NCBI GenBank assembly: GCA_030248195.1
Contig: JASAND010010746.1
Coordinates: forward strand, 1 to 64,000
DNA: 64,000 nucleotides
Reading direction: 5' to 3'
Source of the DNA: Trissonchulus latispiculum
Taxonomy: Eukaryota; Nematoda; Enoplea; Enoplida; Ironidae
Below, one piece after another: positions 10,767 to 21,769 of this stretch. The position numbers were made by a program, and so were the translations under genes. The notes beneath the pieces were generated by a model. The model searched no databases. It was not told the DNA's origin and was given only the letters and a program-made list of their open reading frames with translations. How positions within the stretch are numbered: the first letter of the stretch is position 1; the number at the start of each line of letters is the position of its first letter.

Positions 10767-12454
10767 AATGCAGAATACGCAAATACAGATACGCAAATAA
10801 ACATAAAATATACACAAAATTAAATTTACCAACTCCACACAATGCGGAAGTAGCCCAAATTAAAGGTCCACCTCGGCTTCAAAAGTCGCGGCGTCTCGAC
10901 TGTCTTACGGAAAACGGAGTGCTTTAATAATTCCGAGGGTAGTAAGGCTACAAGACCAGATGGGACAGAAATTTTCCTATCCCGCTTGAGGTCTGAACTG
11001 CTGTTGTTGTTGGAGCTGCGATCGTTTGATTGGGATGTGGCAATTTCAAGGAGAACTGCGGATTCCGAATGCGAGGATCCAAAGCCAATAAGAGCAACGG
11101 GGGTTCGTAGTGGCCGCAATTTGGCGAATAAGTTTAACTGATTCAGAAAGCTCTGCAGACAATCTGCACAGCAGGGCAAATAGCGGGCGGTACTTCAGCG
11201 AATTAAGTATAAAACTTTCACTTTCTCAGGATATAGCACGCATGTGATGACGCTAAACGACAAAAATTCACAGCCCTTTTTGATCAATAAAATTCTGAGA
11301 CTATTTAGCAAAGACTGAATTTGGGGGGAAAGACAATCGGGCTGTAAAATCTGAAGCGTCTGAAGACAACGACCTGTCAACCTGGAATGCTCTAAAACAT
11401 TAAAGTCAAACAGAAGTTATACTGAAATGCTTCTCCTACTTATGCGGGAACATTTTGTCTTCTTCGTGACAACTGCTTTCAATACTTATGAATAATTAGG
11501 TAACGTAACTAAGGTTATGAGGCTTCAGCCAGTTAAGGGCGGGTTAAACCTGCATTAGTATCAAACCTATACTAAAAAATGAAGTTGCAATGCAAAAAGA
11601 CTGAGTAATAACATCTATATCTTAAAAGAAATTATTAAAGAGGACCAGCGTCGGCCAAAGATAATATAAAAACTAAAATCAACGGAGACTCCAACAAATG
11701 TACCTATCTAAAGGTTCTTATATATAGACATTCTTTTTGTGTTCGTTTGCACCTTTAAGGGTTTATTTAAAAAACTGCGAAATCCATATCGATCGAAATA
11801 TCTCATCCAAATCAATTTCTTAGTTTCTTGGGCATTTAAAAACGTTGTTTTCAAATCTCCGTGAGTTAAGAAAACATGGTAGTCGATTATCGCCCGAGCT
11901 GGTTTTCAATTAGTTCTGTCAATTCCTCATATAATTATTGACTTAATTATTAATTATATGCAACCACAACGACCGTATCAAAAATCATAACAGCGAAGAA
12001 GTACATATAAGTAAAAATAACTGATTTTCGATAACTTTCACTAAAACAATCGTTTTGAAAGTCAGATTTATAGGAAAATGTAACATTAATAAAGAGATAT
12101 TTGTGGTTGCATTGGAAACAGGACAGAAAGCGAAAATGTCTCATAACACGACATATAAAACACACAAGACATCGGTACCCTACAACGCAAGCTGCATAGC
12201 TATACTAGTCAGCTGCAGCTTACATAATATGCTGTCTGAGAAAAAAGTTATGCAGGGATAGTTCTTTTGAAGTTTTTGTCATTTTCAAGAAAACCAGCCA
12301 GAACGAAGTCTTCTTCGGCATTCGGCAAAAGGCTGTCCCAAAAATGCCTCAGCAATTCTTCTAATTAATATCAATTATATCAGACAGAATTTGTGTTGCA
12401 TTTCAATTATAATTTACAGCACAAGATAGAGTTGCACTGTCGAAATTCCTCCAG
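10767..12454. other. Unassigned region upstream of the RGS gene
   Basis: A 117-codon minus-strand frame at 10826-11179 lacks an ATG and is not needed by the RGS reading frame; its Ser/Asn-rich middle looks somewhat coding but has no domain. The rest is AT-rich. The 5' untranslated exon and promoter of the RGS gene may lie here, but I could not place them. Confidence 0.35.
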
Positions 12455-12456
12455 AC

Positions 12457-12772
12457 AGAGCTGGCTCCTGGTCCAATTTTTCAGACCCTGCCCGGACCAG
12501 AGACCGCACAGAGTCGTAAACCGGGTAAGAACGAAGCGAAAAAACGAAACTTAATCAATGGTCATAAAAGTATGTCGATGTTTTTGATCAATAACAAAAG
12601 TAGCTGAAGCCGTGCTAAGCTTTGATTTTAGACTCAGTAATTTGTGATTTTAGAGGTTTCTTTCAATTTTAGGTTTCAAGTCTTTCAATTCTTTCAATGC
12701 TTTATTTCTTATTATTCTGGACCCGGATTCTAGCAAGACCGGGTCCGGGTACCCGCAGGTCGTACCCTGCAA
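12457..12772. mobile_element. GC-ended hAT-like MITE
   Basis: Left end CAGAGCTGGCTCCTGG with CCCGGACC runs, right end (reverse complement) CAGGGTACGACC with GGGTACCCGGACCC. CAGRG termini and GC-rich subterminal runs with an AT-rich core resemble the element at 4179-6126. No clear 8-bp duplication was found. Confidence 0.5.
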
Positions 12773-13017
12773 GGTTAAAAGCTTAACATTCTAGTCGGCT
12801 GTCTGAGGAAAACTAAGATTCGCCGGTTTCGTTTTCTTTTCTAGTTTTGTGTTCCGTGAAATGCGTACCCCAGCTGCCCCTTTCATCTTATTCCGCATTT
12901 CAAGGTGTCGACTGTGATTGTGGCGAGTTCATGAATGAAAGAAGAAAACCAGTATACTGACCTCTAAATCTTCAAAAATAACGTCCTAGCGTGAATAAGT
13001 TGACTTTGCCGTCTACT

Positions 13018-13075
13018 GGAGATTCGAACTCGGAGAAACCACATTTTAATGTACCGTTTGCAGCAACTTGTTACT
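13018..13075 (-). repeat. tRNA-like B-box segment
   Basis: Minus strand GAGTTCGAATCTCC matches a tRNA T arm with a three-pair stem, and is followed by GACGGC as in the copy at 7264-7349. Too degenerate for a tRNA gene; a SINE relic is the simplest reading. Confidence 0.35.
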
Positions 13076-13696
13076 ATTGTGTCATTGTATAATTTCAGTT
13101 ATCATTGTTATTATCACTATCATCTCTATTAATTGGTGTTAGGCATTAAGAAAAGCTAACAGCAATCAACTAAAGGTCGAGGAAACAAATATCATGGCTT
13201 GTTTCTTACTACGCTATGGTGTTTTTCTCAGAATAGTACTGTACTGTGCTCAACACACACACAGTGAACTAAAGATACTGGCTGAATGCTGATGTACCCC
13301 CGGGACAAAATAAGACAATTTTTGTATTGTGTAGGATGTACCTCGAACAGGGAAGATGAAGTTTAAATTGTTTTAAGCGCACTTTTTACCTAATTTTTCA
13401 GAAAACTGCATTATTGTCTTCACAGAAATGAATATATCGAATAGATTGAGAAAATAAATATATAGCACGACACTGCTTATATCAAACACTGAGTCCTAGT
13501 CTTGCATATCTGTCTAGTTCACAGGCAAGCCAGTATAAAATGGAAGGGTAAACTAGGCTCTTTAGCATGTATACATGCCATGCTAACCTCGCGTTCATCC
13601 AAGAGCAGGCTCAAATGTTTCCTAGTAGATCAATACGAGCATTAGGGCGGTTTCAGAGGCATACATGCGTTTCCTCGAGTGCAAGTGCCTGGTGAC

Positions 13697-13780
13697 AGTA
13701 CGAGAGAAAAAGAAAGAGAGAGAGAGAACGATAGCGAGCGGAGAGAGGGAGAGAGAGAAAGAGAGAAAGAGGGAATCCTG
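13697..13780 (+). repeat. GA-rich microsatellite
   Basis: A degenerate (GA)n/(GAAA)n run on the plus strand, with short CG-containing interruptions. Confidence 0.8.
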
Positions 13781-14414
13781 TGACCTAAGTGAAAGATAGA
13801 TCAGTTCGCTAATTTCAAGCTAGCTAACCAAACTGCGTGAAACCAAACTCTTTTAGCCCGTTATAGATAAGCTGATGATATCATCAGAACAGCACAAAAA
13901 TATACTTTGTCAGGAAATTGAAGCCGCCATAGAGCAGACTTTTATCGTTGCAATGTGAACCGCGAGTCGTGGCACGGGCCTTGTTATGATCAGACTTTTT
14001 GAATTCCCTCGGGCCTCGGTCGTTAGCAGCAAGCAGTTAGGTAGTTGGATTTGGGTGTACAATTTAGGATCATTTTGCAACAAAAACTGTATATATGCCT
14101 ATATAAAAATTTGCCCATATAGAATGGGTGCAATAACTGACCAAAAGTGTGAAGAAACTTCTTGCTCGATTCTTGTAATTCTTGTAATTGCTTATTTCCT
14201 TAAAGGGGGCGACTAAAATGGGGGTGCACAAAGTTTGTTTGATTTCAGTTCTTTTTTTGCTGGCATCTAGGGCAAAACGGTATGAAGTCTCTTATTTATA
14301 ACTGGTTCCTTTCATCCACGACGCCCATAAAAAACCTGGTAGACGAGTAATTAGAGAGCATAGAGAGAATGTTGGCGACACCCAACATAAATACTTAAAA
14401 ATATCTCATAAATG

Positions 14415-15290
14415 CTGATTGGTTCGATGAAAACATCTACGGTATGAGAGAAGACGTATTAGGAAACATATTCATGGCATTAACCTTGCTATAGCATCAA
14501 CATTTGGAGAGCAATGCTGGCCTAAACTTGAAGAACCTTCGAAAATTTGGAAGGCTTCAGACGAAGAATCAAATAATTTAACTCTGACAAAACCGCGGAA
14601 GCTAAAATTTGGTGTGAACACACACCCCATAGGTCTACAAAATTGTGCGAAATATGAAGGAATTCTACCCAGGCATTATAGTTTCACACCATTTGAAACA
14701 TGAAATTGTCAATTTTGGGGGATCCAATTTTTGCCTAGTACAAAAAGAATCTCAAGGTGCTCAAACACAACAACGCGGACAGATTTTGACGTTTCCGTCA
14801 TGAATGAATGCATGGCTGACACTTTGATTATTTACCTAGGTGAATACCAACTCAACTGTGGACCATATTCTTGTATCGTTTATGCAGCCTGCCACACGAT
14901 ATGAAATATTTCACAATACTTTCCTCGATTTCAACTCAAAATTATCAAAATGTAATGCTATCTTTATGAAAAAAAAAATGAAAATTCTTCCTTTTGTGTA
15001 TAAATCTCAGTTTCTGTAGCTAATATTAAATTCAGCTTGACCGCCTTTTTTCAGTCAGTACTGGAGTCATCTTTCGCGCGGGTAGGTGTTATTTTCTTCG
15101 GGTGCGACAATTTTCCCTCTATATTGGACCGGGGACCATTGTATTTTTTGGATAGTGTTCCGGGTATTGCCTGTGGGGCAGTTTCTATTGTTTCTGCATG
15201 TGATTGTTCTGCCTGTTTAAAATTCATCATTGCCTTTATGAGAAAGTTATGTTTTGTTCAATTTAAATTCACCCGCCATCTTTTGCCTGT
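14415..15290 (+). repeat. Mosaic repeat, left copy
   Basis: Two parts. 14415-14715 matches 22487-22775 in the same orientation (shared GAAAACATCTACG, GTGTGAACA, CCCCATAGGTCT). 14890-15290 matches 22870-23245 in the opposite orientation (shared TTTCAGTCAGTA, GGAGTCATCTTTCGCGCGGG, ATTTTCTTCGGGTGCGACA). So the two parts sit in different relative orientation in the two copies. The open frames here are repeat-derived. Confidence 0.8.
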
Positions 15291-15504
15291 ACCAATTTTT
15301 GTATCTATCTCTAAACTTGCGGTTTGAATAGATTTCCGTCGCGTGCTCTAGTTAGTTAAGAGTAAGCGGACTTCGGATACTCTGTACATGCACACACTCT
15401 CGAACCTGTAGTCTTTAATTCTATTCTTTATTTGCTGCAGCAAGCGTAAACTTTACACTTATCATATTAAGATTAATTAGTTAATTAACACTTTACACAT
15501 CTTA

Positions 15505-15960
15505 TCATATTAATGCGGTCGAGGCAGCTAAAAGGGAGGTTCCTACATTATCTGACCCGGCTGCTGCTGTACGTATGGAAATGAGGGAAATGAAGGATTG
15601 GTTTGAGCAGAGGCTGTCAGAAAAACTTTCATAGTGGGTTGAGGAAAAGAAAAAGCGAAGCCGCCCGTGTATTGTAAGAGGAGAGGGCACCACCGGACAA
15701 GTGTTGGGATACACTGGCGCCTGCTGGATACAAAGTTCGCCCCCTCTCTGAACAGCAAGTTAATATAGTGGGAACTTATCCTACGTATTGGTATTACTAG
15801 CCAGTATCCCACCCCCAATATAACCAAATATACAGGCCCCCCCTCAGTAGCAGTCGCAATCGGTTGCACCGTGTTCATAAGTACAACCCATGTATTGAAT
15901 CGGTTCTCTCGCAATCAGCGGCAGTGCCGGTCACGACTCCCGTGCAGGCACAGACGATTC
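15505..15960 (+). pseudogene. Gag-like remnant, plus strand
   Basis: In plus-strand frames, with several stops, the segment reads an Ala/Glu-rich helix-like stretch (MEMREMKDWFEQRLSEKL), then Lys/Arg-rich and Pro/Gln/Ser-rich text resembling N-terminal Gag of Ty3/gypsy elements. No capsid motif is certain. A Gag remnant with recognisable capsid occurs in inverted position at 23250-25012. Confidence 0.4.
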
Positions 15961-16236
15961 CTGCACAACCATGTTTAATGAACTGAATTGGATTAAACGA
16001 ATGATTTGATTGATTCGATTTGATTTCAAGAATTGGGGTCGTTTCAATTAAGGGTTCACTTACACGGAAGGTTAGCACGTTTGCCTGATTAGACAAACTT
16101 ATGTACCAGATTCCCGAAAGGTGGTTTGCCAAAATCGGGGATCTCTACAGCCAACCTGTTAGGGGTACTATTGTGAGTTCGTTTTGATAAAGTGGGTTAG
16201 GCTCTATCCAATCACACCTGGAGTATGGATAGGAAC

Positions 16237-16259
16237 GTTCTGACGCAACAGGTCAGAAC
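16237..16259 (+). repeat. Class I hairpin (loop GCAACAG)
   Basis: Stem GTTCTGAC/GTCAGAAC, 8 perfect pairs, 7-base loop GCAACAG. A 7-bp stem CTATCCA/TGGATAG (16204-16232) with an ACACCTGG-containing loop lies immediately before it. Confidence 0.85.
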
Positions 16260-16337
16260 TAAAATTAGACTGTTAGCCTTCAACTCTGGGTTCAGATCCA
16301 ATTTAGATCAGAACAATCTACCCTTATTACTCTTGGG

Positions 16338-16356
16338 GAGATCTCACCTGGATCTC
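16338..16356 (+). repeat. Class I hairpin (loop TCACCTG)
   Basis: Stem GAGATC/GATCTC, 6 perfect pairs, 7-base loop TCACCTG. Confidence 0.85.
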
Positions 16357-17738
16357 TTTTCAGTAGCTGAAATGTAGACTAACAATTACACGCAACAAGA
16401 TTAATTTATTAACTAATGACGATATAGTTATAATCAGATGGGCAGAACGGTCTCACGGCAGTTATTAACAACAAATAGATTTACAATGTTCAAATGATAC
16501 AGGTTATTCGATTTACCAGAGTTGCCAGCCCCGGGGAATAGGGTTGATTTAGGAGACGAGGGAGTATCAAATATAGACTAATTAATTTAAGATTTAACCG
16601 GTTACTAATTACTTTTAAGACTACTTGTTAGTCCTCTTCTTCAGGTATTATGACTGGGCACGTTAGGTAGTGTTGCGTGTTGTATGTATGAACTCGAGTA
16701 TACTCTCTATTAGTCTTTTACAGAAAACTACAGTACAGGTTCAATATAACAGATAATTAGCTAAACTTAATAGGGTGTCGGTTCTGAACAGGTCCGGTCT
16801 ATGAAGTTGGGTGATCCCGTTAAGCTGCAGCTTCACGAGTGGTTTCGGAATGTTGGACTTGAGACAATACAGGGGTCGGTCTAGGCGGGGTGTTACCAGG
16901 AGAAGGCTACAAGTATTAATTATTAGGTAAATTAAACAGTTAATTTAAAGTGGTTTCACTATCTTTCTTCATAGAACAGCTTCTTCTTCTACTGTAGTTT
17001 GGCAGTCGGTCTAAGCCAGAGACAACACAGGGATGATGACTCCAGAAAGGGTGACAGAAAAACAGACAAAAGACTGCATTTTCGGATATTTTCGACAGCT
17101 AATACACTCGACAGATAGATTAGGTCGCGAACCAGACTGTCTCTGCCTTATACTGTTGTCAGGTGCTGATAACCGCCAATGTACCTTCAAAGACTGGATC
17201 CACAATAACCAATTCTGACTAAGTTCCGAATACTGACTGACAACTTCCGTCCGACTGACACTGATGCACTACTGATAATCACTCCATTTTGACGACCACG
17301 GGCTAATCATAGACTCTGATCCGAGAATCCTGGCAGGCAGCGGCTTCGTCGGACCTGAATCAAATGGGTTAAAACCCATTAGTTCAGAATACAAGTGCGG
17401 GAATCAAACCCAGCAACTATTACTCACTTTTAAGGCTTTCAGAGACGAAATTTAGAACTTTAGTCAATTCTGACTGAGATTTTATTGAAAACTAGAAATA
17501 GCAAACTTTGACCGCTTTTGCGGGATGAAATGTGATCTGTGAAATGATCATGATGATGTGAAATGCGTTATTGGCTTGCTACAAATAAAATTTCACCGAG
17601 TATGAGTTTTTTGGGCGATTTCCTGCATTGGAATACAGAAAATCGCCGATTCAACATGTATTCATTTACAGTTATATCCGGTCTGCGCATAATTAGGTTT
17701 GAGGTCTAAGGCTTTTCTGCCAATTATGACCTTTGAGA

Positions 17739-17759
17739 CAGGAAAGCACCTGTTTCCTG
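17739..17759 (+). repeat. Class I hairpin (loop GCACCTG)
   Basis: Stem CAGGAAA/TTTCCTG, 7 perfect pairs, 7-base loop GCACCTG. Confidence 0.85.
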
Positions 17760-18456
17760 CACAACGAGTTTACGAGAGTAGAAACACTTATTTGCAAGAT
17801 TATTCCTTTTTTGATGCATTAGAAGATGGTTTTGTTGTTATTCTCAATCCTTACGTAATTACACAGTATTAATACATTACTAACTATAATTTATGTGATT
17901 TTAGGTTTATTTGGTACTTACGTAACTTTATTCGCCGTATTATTATTAGATCACATAATTAATTACTCAGTCATTTTGACAAACAAATATGATTCAATGT
18001 TTATAACCCAATTTGGCGAGAATTTTCGGATGGAAAACGTTTACCTTTTGAAGTAACTGGTTGATATAAAAAGTCTAAGATGTAGAGATAATATACTTCG
18101 TAATGATACTAATTATGGCCAAATTAGTTACCCCGTTAGTGAGAACGAGTGAGGGCAAGAACAACTGTTTTGACGTAATTCCTGCAATTTGATTAAAACT
18201 AACTTTTGCCTTTTGTGCTAAAGGCTGACAAAAAGTATGGGCTATTTTGCAATGCACTACAAGAAGTACTAGCTCGGGATGAATTCGGCTGTTTTAATAA
18301 TAAGTTTTAAGTATAGGCATAACTGGCACATATCTAGCTAATTAATACATACAATTACGAAACAGTGGACATAGTTAACTAATTTATATTACATGTTTTG
18401 GGACAAAAATTCGGCTCTAAACAGGTGAAATAGACCAGCACGAAATCCTTTAATTG

Positions 18457-18503
18457 CGATTCGTCCACTCCCTTCTTGCGGGGATACCTAAGTGGACGAA
18501 TCG
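18457..18503 (+). repeat. 13-bp perfect inverted repeat
   Basis: CGATTCGTCCACT at 18457-18469 is perfectly complementary to AGTGGACGAATCG at 18491-18503, with a 21-base spacer containing CCCTTCTTGCGGGG. Confidence 0.85.
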
Positions 18504-18684
18504 AGGACCACCTGGTAGTATCAGCTTATCCTGGGTGTCCCCGTGACCCTGGACTGGACTAACTACCTAACTTGCATATTACCTCGATATTGAAATAGGT
18601 ACTCATTCCACACTGTTTATCACACATCCTTCAAATTAATAAATGTTCAACAACAAACAGACATTTGTACACATTCACATCATT

Positions 18685-18703
18685 CTCCTGCCCACTACAG
18701 GAG
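18685..18703 (+). repeat. Class II hairpin
   Basis: Stem CTCCTG/CAGGAG, loop CCCACTA, followed by TTTTAGGG. Confidence 0.75.
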
Positions 18704-18729
18704 TTTTAGGGCAGATTCACGGGAATTAG

Positions 18730-18748
18730 TCTCATGCACCAGATGAGA
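18730..18748 (+). repeat. Class I hairpin (loop GCACCAG)
   Basis: Stem TCTCAT/ATGAGA, 6 perfect pairs, 7-base loop GCACCAG. Confidence 0.85.
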
Positions 18749-18982
18749 ATCGGTGAACTGCCATATATCAAGATAATCCGGTTTGACTGACATTTCGGAC
18801 TGTTTAAAATGCTATCTTTAATTAATATAGAGTTTAATGCAACTTACAACTTGACAATTATTGGTAGAGTTTACTACAATTTGTTAAACCTTAGAAATCC
18901 TGGATTATCCCAATATCGCTAGCTACATCATCAATAACCATTCAATCAACAGACATTCATACTGATTTGACAATCCTCACAA

Positions 18983-19000
18983 CCCCTGTCGTACAAGGGG
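18983..19000 (+). repeat. Class II hairpin
   Basis: Stem CCCCT/AGGGG, 8-base loop GTCGTACA, followed by AGTTTCCGTGAGTTGCCGCC. Confidence 0.75.
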
Positions 19001-19115
19001 AGTTTCCGTGAGTTGCCGCCACAATTATCCAAAAACATTCATTCTGCATATATGCCAATCAGGACATTCTACAACCATTCAATCAAACATCCTTAAAACT
19101 TGGTTAATTTCGGAA

Positions 19116-19132
19116 CCTCACGCTCCATGAGG
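19116..19132 (+). repeat. Class II hairpin
   Basis: Stem CCTCA/TGAGG, loop CGCTCCA, followed by GGTTTACCCGAATAACCGCC, which resembles the flank of the hairpin at 18983-19000. Confidence 0.75.
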
Positions 19133-19166
19133 GGTTTACCCGAATAACCGCCTTTACTTTTTAGGG

Positions 19167-19273
19167 ACACATTCACGCTTCAGTCTTACAAAGCATTCAC
19201 ACTTAAATTTTAAGACACAGTCACACTTCAGTCTTGCAAAACATTCACATTTCAATTTTACAAAACAGTCATA
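19167..19273 (+). repeat. Degenerate tandem repeat
   Basis: Units of roughly 25 bases related to CATTCACACTTCAGTCTTAC follow one another about four times with drift. Confidence 0.6.
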
Positions 19274-19476
19274 TAAATAAACATCTAGCTACTTAGACTA
19301 ACTAATAAATTAAACTTAGGCTCATTGGCGTAAGTACAAACTTTGAACTTTGTTGTGTACGGATTTTATGACTTTGCAATTCCTTAGAATTGCCCATAAA
19401 AGAAATTTTTGTGGGAAAAACTTAAACCTCTCAAGTTTGAAAAAGATTTAGTTTGAATTTTAACGAAAGCCAGTGA

Positions 19477-19501
19477 GTAATAATTGCTAAGCAATTATTA
19501 C
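19477..19501 (+). repeat. 11-bp perfect hairpin
   Basis: GTAATAATTGC/GCAATTATTAC with loop TAA. Another perfect stem, GCAATTC/GAATTGC, lies at 19376-19393. Confidence 0.85.
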
Positions 19502-19559
19502 TAACGACAAAGAATAATCGATTAAACTAAATACACATCTGATTAAATCTACGAAAACT

Positions 19560-19579
19560 GAGGAAGCCGGCCATTCCTC
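19560..19579 (+). repeat. 6-bp hairpin
   Basis: Stem GAGGAA/TTCCTC, 8-base loop GCCGGCCA. Confidence 0.75.
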
Positions 19580-19761
19580 TTAAACGACTGCTTAATAATT
19601 AATTAAATTTAACGTAGAACGACTCATGTCTAGAAGATTGGCTTTTAAAACACCCTATATTTTTAGTGCCTAATGGTTTTACTGCCGACCTAACGCTAAA
19701 AATAAACATAATACATGCTGTGTAATTTTTTAAGATATTACGGTGTTTTTGTGAAAACAAG

Positions 19762-19784
19762 GCCGGCAACTCCTAGTTGCCGGC
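19762..19784 (+). repeat. 9-bp GC-rich hairpin
   Basis: GCCGGCAAC/GTTGCCGGC around loop TCCTA, standing out in AT-rich sequence; terminator-like in shape but without a following T run. Confidence 0.85.
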
Positions 19785-20049
19785 TGTAGGTGAATTAATT
19801 CCTCTAACTAGCTCATTAATTTCAGAGCCGTAATTAAGGAGCTCTCTAACTCAGAATCAGAGGTTTGGGGCTCCAATCATAATCCCATGAAAACTACAAA
19901 AATAACCCCGAAAGTGACAACTAAAGAGAACGTTTTTCTTGGCCATAAAGGCCTACTAATTTTAGGCCAAAGGGCCGTGGCTTGGTGGACAAAAAGGAAA
20001 TGAAAAATGAGAAAACGAAAGAGAAGAGAAAGGTTGCCACATCTCAAGA

Positions 20050-20067
20050 CCTCCATCGCACAGGAGG
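20050..20067 (+). repeat. Class II hairpin
   Basis: Stem CCTCC/GGAGG, 8-base loop ATCGCACA, followed by GGTTTACATC as in the other class II units. Confidence 0.75.
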
Positions 20068-20117
20068 GGTTTACATCAGCTGTCCTGTAATTTTTGAATT
20101 AATCAAATAAAATAAAA

Positions 20118-20325
20118 ATGAAATAAAACTGGCCCGGAGGCCCAACATGCTATGGAAATAAAAGAATGGCCTTGGGCCCAAAAAGTTGTTATAAAATCGG
20201 GGTCACTGGCCCAAAAGTACTTCATAAAAATTGGCCATGAAGGCCTCAAAAATACCATAAAAAATAAGGCCCAAGGCCGAAAAATACAATATAAAAAATT
20301 GGCCAAAGGCCACAATATCAATTCC
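20118..20325 (+). repeat. Tandem series of GGCC mini-hairpins
   Basis: About six degenerate units of 33-40 bases, each an A-rich arm (ATAAAAA) followed by TGGCC, 3-6 bases, GGCC and A-rich text. Clear units lie near 20129, 20166, 20232, 20266 and 20298. Related GGCC pairs occur just before, at 19941-19985. Confidence 0.7.
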
Positions 20326-20466
20326 TAAATTTTTTCCTAGGCAGTTAATCTGAGCCGGATATAGAAGATCCTTAAGACTCCTCAAGTTGTAGTGTTCGTG
20401 TATTGTATCTCAGCCCTTTTCTGGCCAGTGTGGGCCAGAAAAGTCCTATTTTGTGTGCTAAGGGGA

Positions 20467-20522
20467 AGTGCATATTACTATATTCCCGTACCACACCTGT
20501 GCTCCGAGAAGTAATACGCACT
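20467..20522 (+). repeat. 13-bp inverted repeat
   Basis: AGTGCATATTACT at 20467-20479 pairs with AGTAATACGCACT at 20510-20522 with one mismatch; the loop contains CACACCTGTG. Confidence 0.8.
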
Positions 20523-20676
20523 GGGGAGGGGGACTAAAAATCCGGCCGCTCTCGGTCACTGCTAAACGAACACTGAAGAAGTTAAAATTTTGGGGACCGA
20601 GCTGACAGTTTTGCTGACAGCTCGGTGACAGGTCATTAGCGAACTAGGGGCGGAATTTCTTTTTTATTTTAGAGCA

Positions 20677-20712
20677 AAGCTTCTAGAAAGTTCTAGAACT
20701 TTCTAGAAGCTT
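20677..20712. promoter_or_regulatory. Perfect 36-bp palindrome forming a six-unit heat shock element
   Basis: TTC at 20681, GAA at 20686, TTC at 20691, GAA at 20696, TTC at 20701 and GAA at 20706 alternate at exact 5-bp steps. This is the canonical binding array of heat shock factor trimers (nTTCnnGAAn), here two full trimers long, with no mismatch. The flanks extend it to an 18+18 palindrome ending in AAGCTT on each side. A TATA-like A/T run (AAAATAAAAAAG on the minus strand) lies about 15 bases away at 20652-20665, so any promoter would point to the minus strand. No coding exon is attached. Confidence 0.75.
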
Positions 20713-21097
20713 GCTATCTTTTGCACAGGGCCTGCAGCGGCTGGTTGAGCCAGCTGGGCCATTAAGGACCAAAATTAATGAGATTTGCGAATTATTGCCC
20801 CCCAACTGACCCATTTTTGATGGATTTGGGTGCTGAAATTCTGCAAAATTTGCGAAACTTTGGTTAACATGTAAACGTAACCAAAGGGGAAATGTTACAA
20901 ATTTTGACTCTTATTTCTGAATTTTACGCTATCTACGTAATTTTTGAAGGCTTAAAATAAGAATTTCGATATACTACATACTTGACTAAATATGCGTAAT
21001 AAATTTTCATAATAATTTAATTATGGGGGGATGAATTAAGCCCCCTATGGACTTTGTGTGTGTGCAAAAGAGTGTGTCTTATTTTCCTCCATGAGGC

Positions 21098-21144
21098 GAA
21101 CTTTTGTTGTCCTCCTTTTGTTGGACTAGGCCCGACAAAAGTTC
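21098..21144 (+). repeat. 10-bp perfect inverted repeat
   Basis: GAACTTTTGT at 21098-21107 and ACAAAAGTTC at 21135-21144 pair perfectly; AGG/CCT outside extends the stem after one mismatch. Confidence 0.85.
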
Positions 21145-21187
21145 ACCTGAGGACAAGCCTCTCATACGTAGGAAAGAAGAAACGGAC

Positions 21188-21206
21188 AGCAGTACACCTG
21201 ACTGCT
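21188..21206 (+). repeat. Class I hairpin (loop ACACCTG)
   Basis: Stem AGCAGT/ACTGCT, 6 perfect pairs, 7-base loop ACACCTG. A second 7-base-loop hairpin (GGAGG/CCTCC, loop TAGACAA) follows at 21217-21233. Confidence 0.85.
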
Positions 21207-21769
21207 ATGTAGTCTGGGAGGTAGACAACCTCCTGGACAAAGAAGAGTGAAAGAAGAGTTAATTTAAAGCTTTTTTAGAAGTCCTACTTTAGGACTTTCC
21301 TTTTAGGCAAAGTAAGAATACGAAACAAAAGCTAATCTTACTAAAACATTTTCATTCATAACTCATTCAATTTTGGGAGTTGAAAAGTAGGGATTGCATT
21401 TTTGGAAAGGGGAGAAAATTCTCTTTCTTATGAGCCTAAGTTGTATCACCGACCAAAAATTCATTTCTTACGTAATAATTAGCTAATTAACATAAAATAA
21501 GCCTAATTAACACTAATTAACATTATTAATAACCAATTAAGGCCTTAGAACATCGTAAAACATAAATTATTGCAAACTTACGCACTTAGGTACTTATTAC
21601 ATTTAATTTCTTACGTACGGCATAATTATGGGATTATTTAGATAAACCATCTTCTAATAGAGAATTTAATTCTCTACGAGATAGCTCTGCGTTCTAATTT
21701 TTATGCCAATACTGGGTATCCTGGTCTTTTACGATTTTCTTTACATTAATCTTGACAATGGGAGGGAGA

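Larger units (their letters stand above)
12773..14414. other. Unassigned region with a GA-rich tract
   Basis: No gene recognised. A second tRNA-like box (minus-strand GAGTTCGAATCTCC at 13018-13031) and a purine-rich microsatellite at about 13700-13780 are the only structures seen. Confidence 0.4.

Noticed and set aside
10826..11179. 117-codon minus-strand frame as an upstream RGS exon
   Set aside because: It starts at TTG, has no domain, and the RGS protein already has its own ATG and full N-terminus in the exon at 9992.
16237..16305. tRNA-like sequence (CTGACGCAACAGGTC with GGGTTCAGATCC)
   Set aside because: The first part is an 8-bp perfect hairpin of the class I family and no cloverleaf can be formed with the second part.
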